DNA of 11,755 nt from Actinomycetota bacterium (lineage in GTDB: Bacteria; Actinomycetota; Actinomycetes; Actinomycetales; Microbacteriaceae): the NCBI GenBank assembly GCA_016870695.1, contig VGAV01000038.1:1-11755 (forward strand), read 5' to 3'. Positions 6,848-11,755 of this stretch are shown piece after piece. Position numbers and translations under genes: made by a program. A model generated the notes under the pieces. That model searched no databases. It was not told the DNA's origin and worked only from the letters and a program-made list of their open reading frames with translations. Position 1 is the first letter of the stretch. Every line of letters begins with the position of its first letter.

Positions 6848-7599
6848 ATCTCTTCGGCGACGCCATCGCCTGGATCCTCTCCGGCGACACGGGGCGGATG
6901 GACTCCATCGCGGTCGCGACCGCGCAGCACCTCGCCTACACGGCGGTCGCCGTCGTCATCGCCGCGCTCGTCGCGATCCCCGTCGGCTGGTTCATCGGGC
7001 ACACTGGGAAGGGACGCGAGGTCGCCGTCGCCGTCTCCGGCGCGGCCCGCGCCATCCCGTCCTTCGGCCTCCTCATCCTGCTGACCCTGCTGCTGGGCGT
7101 GCTCTACAAGCCCGAGGCGGCCGTCATCACGTTCCTCGTCCTCGCGATCCCGTCGCTGCTCGCCGGCGCGTACACCGGCTTCGAGGCCATCGACCGTCGC
7201 GTCATCGACGCGGGGCGCTCGATGGGCATGACGGAGTGGCAGATCCTCTGGCGCATCGAGGTCCCCCTCGGGCTGCCGCTGCTCGTCGGCGGCATCCGGT
7301 CGGCCGCCCTGCAGGTCATCGCTACCGTGACGATCTCGGCGTACATCGGCCTCGGCGGACTCGGGCAGTACATCATCACCGGTCTGCAGACGCGGCAGGT
7401 CGAGGTCATCATCGCGGGCGCCCTGCTCGTCGCGATCCTGGCCCTCATCGTCGACGGGCTGTTCTCCATCGTCCAGCACCTCGTCGTGCCGCGCGGCATC
7501 CGCGCGGTCGGCGCGGTGTCTCCCACCGCGCGCACGGCACGACAGCGACGTGCCGAGGTGTCGCCCGTCTCGGCGCCCGCATCGGCCGAGGCATCCTGA
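6844..7599 (+). CDS. Quaternary-amine ABC importer, second permease subunit (OpuCD-like)
   Basis: 251 residues, second half of the permease heterodimer. Hydrophobic segments lie at about 30-52, 64-88, 92-112, 142-172 and 186-212; the coupling helix is at 122-145 (DAGRSMGMTEWQILWRIEVP). AISYIG-type residues after it (TISAYIGLGGLGQYI, 163-177) are characteristic of OpuCD/OsmY proteins. The ATG at 6844 overlaps the previous stop as ATGA. The reading frame stays open upstream to 6274, but that stretch is a shadow of the first permease and lacks membrane-protein character. The C-terminal 30 residues are a basic, then Ala/Ser/Pro-rich tail with no clear role. The receptor gene starts 56 bp downstream. 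Confidence 0.9.
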   Translation: MNLFGDAIAWILSGDTGRMDSIAVATAQHLAYTAVAVVIAALVAIPVGWFIGHTGKGREVAVAVSGAARAIPSFGLLILLTLLLGVLYKPEAAVITFLVLAIPSLLAGAYTGFEAIDRRVIDAGRSMGMTEWQILWRIEVPLGLPLLVGGIRSAALQVIATVTISAYIGLGGLGQYIITGLQTRQVEVIIAGALLVAILALIVDGLFSIVQHLVVPRGIRAVGAVSPTARTARQRRAEVSPVSAPASAEAS

Positions 7600-7655
7600 A
7601 CCTCCGGACCCGCACCGTCCTGAGTCATCCCTCCATCACGGAAGAGAGAAGCACC

Positions 7656-8573
7656 ATGTTCACAGCACGCACCCGCACGGGCCTCGGCGTCTTCGCCGGA
7701 CTCGCGGTCGCCTCGCTCGCCCTCGCCGGCTGCAGCGGCGGCTCGAACGACCCGCTCAGCAACGGCGGATCCGGCGAGAGCGCCGAGGGCGACACCATCG
7801 TGGTCGGCTCGCAGGCGTACTACTCGAACGAGATCATCGCCGAGATCTACGCGCAGGCCCTCGAGAACGCCGGTCTGACCGTCACCCGCCAGTTCAACAT
7901 CGGTCAGCGCGACGCCTACATCCCGCTGCTCGAGGACGGCAGCGTCACGGTCTTCCCGGAGTACTCGGGCAACCTGCTGCAGTATTTCGAGCCCGACACC
8001 GAGGCGCGCACCGAGGACGACGTCTACGACGCCCTCCCCGACGCCCTGCCGGACGGCCTCGAGGTGCTGGACCAGTCGTCCGCGACCGACCAGGACTCGT
8101 ACACCGTCACCTCGGCCTTCGCCGAGGAGAACGACCTCGAGTCGATCGCCGACCTCGCCAACGTGTCGACGCCGCTGATCCTCGGCGGCAACGCCGAGCT
8201 CGCCGAGCGCCCCTACGGCCCGGACGGCCTGCAGGAGACCTACGGCGTCTCGGTGGAGTTCCAGCCGACCGGTGAGACCACCGTCGACGACCTCGTCGCC
8301 GGCACGGTCAACATCGCCAACGTCTACACCGCGGACCCCCGCATCCAGACGGACGACCTCGTCACGCTCGAGGACCCCGAGGGCCTGTTCCTCGCCTCGA
8401 ACGTCGTGCCGGTCGTCAACGAGAGCCTCTCGGACGAGGCCCGCGACATCATCAACAAGATCAGCGCCGCCCTGACCCCCGAGGGTCTCGTCGAGCTGAA
8501 CGTGAAGTCGACCGAGGACCAGGAGTCCGCCGCCGACATCGCCACCGCATGGCTCGAGGACAACGACATCTGA
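7656..8573 (+). CDS. Quaternary-amine ABC importer, substrate-binding lipoprotein (OpuAC/ProX family)
   Basis: 305 residues. It carries a lipoprotein signal peptide: basic FTARTRTG, a hydrophobic core, and the lipobox LAGC with the lipidated Cys at 26, followed by a Gly/Ser-rich linker to about 45, so it is anchored on the outer face of the membrane. The mature part has OpuAC-family features: VVGSQAYYSNEIIAEIYAQA (48-67), FNIGQRDAYIPLL, and VFPEYSGNLLQYF, the region that corresponds to the PEYTG motif. The ligand pocket of this family is built from aromatic side chains; the Tyr pair at 54-55, the Tyr of PEYSG and the Tyr of NVYTADP are candidates here. Ligand (glycine betaine, proline betaine, choline, carnitine or another betaine such as ergothioneine) is not decidable by eye. 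The ATG at 7656 has GAAGAGAGAAG upstream. The mature protein is strongly acidic. Confidence 0.92.
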   Translation: MFTARTRTGLGVFAGLAVASLALAGCSGGSNDPLSNGGSGESAEGDTIVVGSQAYYSNEIIAEIYAQALENAGLTVTRQFNIGQRDAYIPLLEDGSVTVFPEYSGNLLQYFEPDTEARTEDDVYDALPDALPDGLEVLDQSSATDQDSYTVTSAFAEENDLESIADLANVSTPLILGGNAELAERPYGPDGLQETYGVSVEFQPTGETTVDDLVAGTVNIANVYTADPRIQTDDLVTLEDPEGLFLASNVVPVVNESLSDEARDIINKISAALTPEGLVELNVKSTEDQESAADIATAWLEDNDI

Positions 8574-8590
8574 GTCGACGCCTCTCGCGC

Positions 8591-8620
8591 ACGGCCGTCC
8601 CGCGTCAGCGGGGCGGCCGT
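8591..8620 (+). terminator. Terminator-like hairpin closing the importer operon
   Basis: ACGGCCGTCCCGC, loop GTCA, GCGGGGCGGCCGT: a 13-bp stem with one G-U pair and a 4-base loop, beginning 18 bases after the receptor stop. No U-run follows, which is common for terminators in high-GC actinobacteria. Confidence 0.7.
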
Positions 8621-8664
8621 CCGTGTCCCCGGGCCCTCCCGGCGGCCGGACCCGACCGGGCGGG

Positions 8665-8670
8665 TAGCCT
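8665..8670 (+). promoter_or_regulatory. -10 box of the ABC-F gene
   Basis: TAGCCT lies nine bases before the ATG at 8680; transcription would start zero to three bases before the ATG, so the message is leaderless or nearly so. There is no Shine-Dalgarno sequence in the gap. The same TAGCCT-GGGAC wording occurs at 4948. Confidence 0.5.
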
Positions 8671-8679
8671 GGGACGGAT

Positions 8680-10476
8680 ATGGCACATCTGCTCGGGGGC
8701 GAAGCCCTGCACCTGGAATACCCCACCAAGGTCGTCTTCGACTCCGTCTCCCTCGGCGTGAACGAGGGCGACCGCATCGGCATCGTCGGCCGCAACGGCG
8801 ACGGCAAGTCGAGCCTGCTGGGGATGCTCGCCGGCACGCGCGAGCCGGACGGCGGCCGCGTCACCGTGCGCGGCGGGGTGACTGTGGGTGTCCTCGACCA
8901 GCAGGACACCCTCGACGACGACGACACCATCGGGCACGCGGTGGTCGGCGATCGGGCGGAGCACGAGTGGGCCGGCGACGCCCGCACCCGGGACGTCATC
9001 GCGGGACTCCTGGGCGACCTGCCGTGGGACGCCCGCCTCGGCGACCTCTCCGGCGGTCAGCGCCGTCGCGTCGCCCTCGCGCGTCTGCTCTCGGGCGAGT
9101 GGGACGTGCTCTTCCTCGACGAGCCGACCAACCACCTCGATGTCGAGGCCATCACCTGGCTCGCGGAGCATTTGAAGCGCCGGTGGTCGCCGAGCGCGGG
9201 CGGGCTGCTCGTCGTCACGCACGACCGGTGGTTCCTCGACGAGATCTGCACCGTGACGTGGGAGGTGCACGACCGCATCGTGGAGCCCTTCGAGGGCGGC
9301 TACGCGGCCTACATCCTCCAGCGCGTCGAGCGCGACCGGCAGGCGGCGTCCATCGAGCAGCGCCGGCAGAACCTCGCCCGCAAGGAGCTCGCCTGGCTCC
9401 GCCGCGGCGCCCCGGCGCGCACGTCCAAGCCGAAGTTCCGCATCGACGCGGCCAACGAGCTCATCGCGGACGTCCCCGAGATCCGCGACAAGGTGGCCCT
9501 GCAGTCGCTCGCGGTGGCGCGCTTGGGCAAAGACGTCGTCGATCTGCTCGACGCGGGCGTCAGCTACGGCGATCACACGGTGCTGCGAGACGTTGAGTGG
9601 CGCATCGCGCCGGGCGAACGCACCGGCATCCTGGGGGTGAACGGCGCCGGCAAGTCGACGCTGCTGAGTCTCGTCACCGGGACGCTCGAGCCGACGACCG
9701 GGCGGGTGAAGCGCGGCAAGACCGTCAAGGTCGCCACGCTCACCCAGCGCCTCGACGAGCTGGAGCAGCACCTGAACGACCCCGTGCGCGTGGTGATCGC
9801 GGGGTTGCGCACCACGTACTCGTTCGGCGCCGGCTCGAAGGCGCAGGAGCTGACCCCGGGCCAGCTTCTCGAGCGCCTCGGGTTCTCGAGCGCGCAGCTG
9901 TCGACGCCCGTGAAGGACCTCTCGGGTGGCCAGAAGCGCCGCCTCCAGCTGCTGCTCATCCTGCTGGACCAGCCGAACGTCCTCATCCTCGACGAGCCGA
10001 CGAACGACCTCGACACCGACATGCTCGCCGCGATGGAGGACCTCCTCGACTCGTGGTCGGGCACCCTCATCGTGGTGTCGCACGACCGCTACTTCCTCGA
10101 GCGCGTCACGGACCAGCAGTTCGCCATCCTCGACGCCCGGCTGCGCCATCTCCCGGGCGGGGTCGACGAGTACCTGCGCCTCCGGGCGGCTCAGGATGCC
10201 ACCGCCTCCCGTCCCGCGTCGGCGCCCACGTCCACGGGGGCGGCTCCCGGCCTGTCCGGCGCGGACCTGCGTGCGGCCCAGAAGGAGTCGTCGGCCCTCG
10301 AGCGCCGGATCGAGAAGCTGCAGGCCCAGATCGACCGCGCGAAGGCGGCCCTGGCCGATCACGACCAGGCGGACTACGTCGGTCTCGGCGCCGAGATGCA
10401 GCGGATCGGCTCCCTGGAGACCGAGCGCGACGAGCTTGAGGAGCGCTGGTTCGAGTTGACCGACGCGATCGGCTGA
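8680..10476 (+). CDS. ABC-F family ATPase, Uup-like
   Basis: 598 residues with two ABC domains and no membrane segments, so a soluble ribosome-associated ABC-F protein, not a transporter. Domain 1: Walker A GRNGDGKSS (37-45), signature LSGGQRRR (122-129), Walker B VLFLDEPTNHLD (142-153), H-loop THDRWFLD. An interdomain linker (about 205-285) includes RKELAWLRRGAPARTSKPKF, which is typical of Uup. Domain 2: Walker A GVNGAGKST (318-326), signature LSGGQKRR, Walker B VLILDEPTNDLD and SHDRYFLERV. A C-terminal segment (about 525-597) is charged and heptad-like, matching the coiled-coil tail of Uup. Known Uup proteins affect ribosome function and precise excision of transposons; resistance-type ABC-Fs have different linkers, so a housekeeping role is more likely. 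The ATG at 8680 is supported by the -10 box and by domain 1 starting at once. Confidence 0.9.
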   Translation: MAHLLGGEALHLEYPTKVVFDSVSLGVNEGDRIGIVGRNGDGKSSLLGMLAGTREPDGGRVTVRGGVTVGVLDQQDTLDDDDTIGHAVVGDRAEHEWAGDARTRDVIAGLLGDLPWDARLGDLSGGQRRRVALARLLSGEWDVLFLDEPTNHLDVEAITWLAEHLKRRWSPSAGGLLVVTHDRWFLDEICTVTWEVHDRIVEPFEGGYAAYILQRVERDRQAASIEQRRQNLARKELAWLRRGAPARTSKPKFRIDAANELIADVPEIRDKVALQSLAVARLGKDVVDLLDAGVSYGDHTVLRDVEWRIAPGERTGILGVNGAGKSTLLSLVTGTLEPTTGRVKRGKTVKVATLTQRLDELEQHLNDPVRVVIAGLRTTYSFGAGSKAQELTPGQLLERLGFSSAQLSTPVKDLSGGQKRRLQLLLILLDQPNVLILDEPTNDLDTDMLAAMEDLLDSWSGTLIVVSHDRYFLERVTDQQFAILDARLRHLPGGVDEYLRLRAAQDATASRPASAPTSTGAAPGLSGADLRAAQKESSALERRIEKLQAQIDRAKAALADHDQADYVGLGAEMQRIGSLETERDELEERWFELTDAIG

Positions 10477-10492
10477 CCGACGCCGCCGTCGG
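10477..10492 (+). terminator. Short hairpin right after the ABC-F stop
   Basis: CCGACG, loop CCGC, CGTCGG: a perfect 6-bp stem whose first base follows the TGA of the ABC-F gene directly. It shares its last base with the long hairpin that follows and may act with it in termination. Confidence 0.4.
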
Positions 10493-10575
10493 CGGTGAGC
10501 GGAGGGGATTCGGGGAGCGGAGGACGTCCGGTGCCGTGACCGTCCTCCGCCGACCGGATCTCCTCCGCTCGCCGC
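10492..10575 (+). terminator. Long two-part inverted repeat, probable terminator for ABC-F and for the opposing remnant
   Basis: Outer arms 10492-10513 and 10554-10575 pair over 22 bp (19 Watson-Crick, 3 G-U in the plus-strand RNA). A 3x3 internal loop follows, then an inner perfect stem of GCGGAGGACG (10517-10526) with CGTCCTCCGC (10541-10550), and a 14-base loop. There is no U-run. The three wobble pairs become A-C mismatches in minus-strand RNA, so the fold favours the ABC-F transcript. It sits between convergent reading frames, where a shared terminator is expected, but it is unusually long for one. Confidence 0.6.
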
Positions 10576-10585
10576 GCCGCGGCGC

Positions 10586-10680
10586 TCAGCGCACCGACAC
10601 GAAGATCGGGTTGGTGTAGAGCCAGGTGTCCAGCCACGGGTTGCCCTGGCCGGGCGCGTGCGGCTGCGGCGCGCGGGACC
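10586..10680 (-). pseudogene. C-terminal remnant of a minus-strand gene, possibly a PHP-type metallohydrolase
   Basis: On the minus strand a frame ending at TGA (10586-10588) reads PHAPGQGNPWLDTWLYTNPIFV-SVR. The last part looks like real protein, with W/Y/P-rich content and optimal high-GC codons. A TNPI[FY]V ending is seen in PHP-domain (CehA/McbA-like) metallohydrolases, so it may be the tail of such a gene; that is a tentative recollection. Upstream of about 10665 the frame dissolves into arginine/proline-rich sequence and then the promoter of the toxin module, so at most about 25-30 codons survive. The simplest reading is that the rest was lost when the toxin-antitoxin module arrived. 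The left boundary is set by the stop; the right boundary is approximate. Confidence 0.35.
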
Positions 10681-10737
10681 TGCGAGGGCGATGGAGAGGA
10701 GACATTCGCGCCGGCGGTGACCTTTGAGTCTTCTCCA

Positions 10738-10768
10738 TAGACCCTCGAAGGTCTACACTAGCGAGTGT
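10738..10768. promoter_or_regulatory. Two palindromes overlapping the toxin-antitoxin promoter (candidate antitoxin operator)
   Basis: TAGACCCTCGAAGGTCTA (10738-10755) is an 18-bp palindrome with one mismatched pair. ACACT-AGCG-AGTGT (10755-10768) is a second one with perfect 5-bp arms. Together they cover the TACACT -10 box and the expected transcription start. Promoter palindromes bound by the HTH antitoxin dimer are the normal autoregulation of HigA-like systems; binding here is inference. Confidence 0.5.
10754..10759 (+). promoter_or_regulatory. -10 box of the toxin-antitoxin operon
   Basis: TACACT is the strongest -10 match in the window. GTG codons follow five and seven bases downstream (10765 and 10767), consistent with leaderless initiation as elsewhere here. 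The -35 position is not conserved. Confidence 0.55.
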
Positions 10769-10786
10769 GCGGATCGTCGACCTCGA

Positions 10787-11140
10787 TTGATCGAGGGATG
10801 GCTGCTGGGCCTGGACGGTGACACCTACGACCAGGTCATCGCCGCCATCGAGCTCCTCCAGGAGCACGGTCCGCAGCTTGGACGCCCCATCGTGGACACG
10901 GTGAAGGCGTCCGACTACAAGAACATGAAGGAGCTGCGTCCCGGTTCCTCGGGCTCCTCAGAGCTGCGGGTGCTGTTCGCCTTCGACCCGAAGCGCCAAG
11001 CGATCCTGTTGGTGGCGGGCGACAAGTCCGGCAACTGGAAGAGGTGGTACCGGGAGAACATCCCGATCGCAGACGCCCGGTTCGCAGAGCATCTGGCCCA
11101 GCTGAAGAAGACAGAGGACGAAAAGACGAAGAGGAAGTGA
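10787..11140 (+). CDS. HigB/RelE-superfamily toxin (phage Gp49-like), 5' end apparently frameshifted
   Basis: From a TTG at 10787 the frame encodes 117 residues: IEGWLLGLDGDTYDQVIAAIE, LGRPIVDTVKAS, NMKELRPGS, ELRVLFAFDPKRQAILLVAGDK, and NWKRWYRENIPIADARF. This is the typical order for the Gp49-like HigB family of ribosome-dependent mRNA interferases; the ELRP and FAFDP-RQAILLVAGDK-G-W--WY blocks are diagnostic. Family members usually carry about seven more residues at the N-terminus, forming the first beta strand. Here a GTG at 10767, well placed behind TACACT, encodes MRIVDLD in another frame and then hits a TGA (10788-10790). One extra base near 10786 would join the two into a normal-length N-terminus. 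A TTG at 10724 is in frame but lies upstream of the promoter. So the gene is either frameshifted or translated by reinitiation at the TTG that overlaps the TGA. The antitoxin starts five bases after its stop. Confidence 0.75.
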   Translation: MIEGWLLGLDGDTYDQVIAAIELLQEHGPQLGRPIVDTVKASDYKNMKELRPGSSGSSELRVLFAFDPKRQAILLVAGDKSGNWKRWYRENIPIADARFAEHLAQLKKTEDEKTKRK

Positions 11141-11145
11141 TCACG

Positions 11146-11451
11146 ATGGCTCTTACCCCGGAGCAGCTGCTCGAGAAGCGTCCTGTGAACCGTGCGCGCG
11201 TCGACGCACACAAGGAGCGGATGCGGGGAGAGGTACGGGCGTACCGGCTGCGCGAACTCCGTGAGCAGCTCGGACTGACTCAGGAGCAGCTCGCGCAGCG
11301 CATCGGCGTCGGTCAGCGCCAGGTGTCGAAGATCGAGAACGGCGATCTCGACAGTGCGCGGATCAGCACGGTGCGCAAGTACGTCGAGGCCGTCGGGGGA
11401 GATCTCGTCATCGAGTACGTCGCTGGCGATAGCCGGCTGCAGGTCGCCTGA
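11146..11451 (+). CDS. XRE/Cro-type HTH antitoxin (HigA-like)
   Basis: 101 residues. The helix-turn-helix domain spans about 34-85: LRELREQLGLTQEQLAQRIGV with the recognition helix GQRQVSKIENGD, and the following STVRKYVEAVGGDLVIEYV, which is typical of HigA-like antitoxins paired with Gp49-type toxins. It should neutralise the toxin and, as a dimer, repress the operon at the palindromes around 10738-10768. The first 30 residues are charged and predicted to be extended or helical, and may wrap the toxin. The ATG at 11146 is five bases after the toxin stop with AGAGGAAG upstream; an in-frame GTG at 11137 overlaps the toxin stop but is too close to the ribosome site. Toxin-first order matches higBA. 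Codon use is looser at third positions than in the flanking core genes, suggesting horizontal arrival. Confidence 0.88.
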   Translation: MALTPEQLLEKRPVNRARVDAHKERMRGEVRAYRLRELREQLGLTQEQLAQRIGVGQRQVSKIENGDLDSARISTVRKYVEAVGGDLVIEYVAGDSRLQVA

Positions 11452-11492
11452 TCAGAGAGTCACCGCTGATGATGATGGAGCTTCGTCCGGGT

Positions 11493-11510
11493 GCGCCGCG
11501 CGACGGGCGC
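11493..11510. terminator. Weak hairpin between convergent antitoxin and MarR genes
   Basis: GCGCC, eight bases, GGCGC: a 5-bp stem just before the stop of the MarR gene, in the only gap between the two convergent genes. It is a weak structure, reported because nothing else in the 61-bp gap could terminate transcription. Confidence 0.2.
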
Positions 11511-11512
11511 GC

Positions 11513-11755
11513 TCAGGAGTCGAAGCCGAGGCTCAGCTTGCGGAGCAGGCCGGCCAGGCGGTCGCGGTCGCCGCGGGAGAGCCCCTCGAGCAGCAGGGCC
11601 TCGGCGTCCACGAGGCGGGTGATGGCGGCATCCACGCGCATCCTGCCGTCGTCGGTGAGCGTGACGAGGATGCTGCGGCCGTCGCCCGGGTCGGATTCGC
11701 GGCGGACGAAGCGGCGGGCGACGAGTCGGTCGATGCGGTTGGTCATCGTGCCGCT
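11513..11755 (-). CDS. MarR-family transcriptional regulator, C-terminal part (5' end outside window)
   Basis: 80 residues up to the stop are present; the gene continues past the right edge. It begins SGTMTNRIDRLVARRFVRR, the end of the recognition helix of a MarR winged-helix domain. The wing follows with the diagnostic D-x-x-D-x-R-S pattern (SDPGDGRSILVTLTDDG), and then the C-terminal dimerisation helices (RLVDAEALLLEGLSRGDRDRLAGLLRKLSLG). The Met at 11746 is internal to the helix and is not the start, since the codons before it (S-G-T) continue the conserved motif. MarR proteins are dimeric repressors that often sense phenolics, antibiotics or oxidants; ligand and target are not shown here. 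It converges on the toxin-antitoxin module. Confidence 0.9.
   Translation of the reverse strand, partial: SGTMTNRIDRLVARRFVRRESDPGDGRSILVTLTDDGRMRVDAAITRLVDAEALLLEGLSRGDRDRLAGLLRKLSLGFDS

Noticed and set aside
7104..8999. Long minus-strand open frame (631 codons) opposite the second permease and binding lipoprotein
   Set aside because: It is antisense to two well-supported genes, has no recognisable domain, and its composition mirrors the sense codons.
8605..10362. Long minus-strand open frame (585 codons) opposite the ABC-F gene
   Set aside because: Shadow frame with Arg/Val/Glu/Asp-rich sequence; the opposite strand carries two complete ABC domains.
8680..10476. Antibiotic-resistance ABC-F protein
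   Set aside because: The linker and the C-terminal coiled-coil tail match the Uup type, and there is no biosynthetic or resistance context nearby.
10724..10786. TTG at 10724 as the toxin start
   Set aside because: It lies upstream of the TACACT -10 box and would translate through both palindromes; the encoded residues do not resemble the toxin family N-terminus.
11044..11145. Longer antitoxin beginning inside the toxin gene
   Set aside because: The added residues are a shadow of the toxin C-terminus, and the ATG at 11146 has a well-placed ribosome site.
1..11755. CRISPR arrays, tRNA or rRNA genes, insertion sequences, integrase or attachment repeats
   Set aside because: No regularly spaced repeats, no tRNA-like cloverleaf with a GGTTCGA-type arm, and no transposase or recombinase motifs were seen on either strand.

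Overview
The window is very GC-rich DNA with strong G/C preference at third codon positions. It has many GTG starts and several promoters made of a TAnnnT -10 box placed directly before a start codon (leaderless-type transcription). Together with the gene content (rsmA, ispE, an OpuC-type uptake operon, a Uup-like ABC-F protein, a Stealth protein) this points to a high-GC actinobacterium, most likely Microbacteriaceae and plausibly Microbacterium. That placement is inference from style and content, not from a search.

Layout. Positions 1-189 (-) hold the N-terminus of a sugar-porter MFS transporter, divergent from rsmA (246-1085, +), the 16S rRNA dimethyladenosine transferase. Next come a calcineurin-type phosphodiesterase (1220-2155, +), preceded by a possible nitrogen-regulator (GlnR-like) site, and a Stealth-family sugar-phosphate transferase (2106-3686, -) that overlaps it tail to tail by 50 bp. 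A divergent intergenic region with a tandem repeat and an inverted repeat leads to ispE (3949-4881, +), the CDP-ME kinase of the MEP isoprenoid pathway. rsmA and ispE are close neighbours in many actinobacteria, so the phosphodiesterase/Stealth pair looks like an insertion between two housekeeping genes.

Positions 5017-8573 form one tightly packed run: a DUF427 protein, then an ATPase, two permeases and a lipoprotein receptor of an OpuC/OsmU-type quaternary-amine (osmoprotectant) ABC importer. Permease starts overlap the preceding stops by 4 bp, and a 13-bp terminator-like hairpin closes the run. A leaderless-type promoter then drives a Uup-like ABC-F ATPase (8680-10476), followed by a long two-part inverted repeat (10492-10575).

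From about 10586 the character changes. A C-terminal gene remnant on the minus strand is followed by a toxin-first HigB/HigA-like toxin-antitoxin module with looser codon use and two palindromes at its promoter. The toxin's 5' end appears frameshifted: a leaderless GTG reads seven codons into a TGA that overlaps a TTG in the toxin frame. The window ends in the C-terminal part of a convergent MarR-family regulator (11513-11755, -).

I do not see a clear new multi-gene system. The observations most worth a second look are the toxin 5' end with its operators, the long hairpin beside the decapitated gene, the leader and small open frame of ispE, and the GlnR-like box before the phosphodiesterase.
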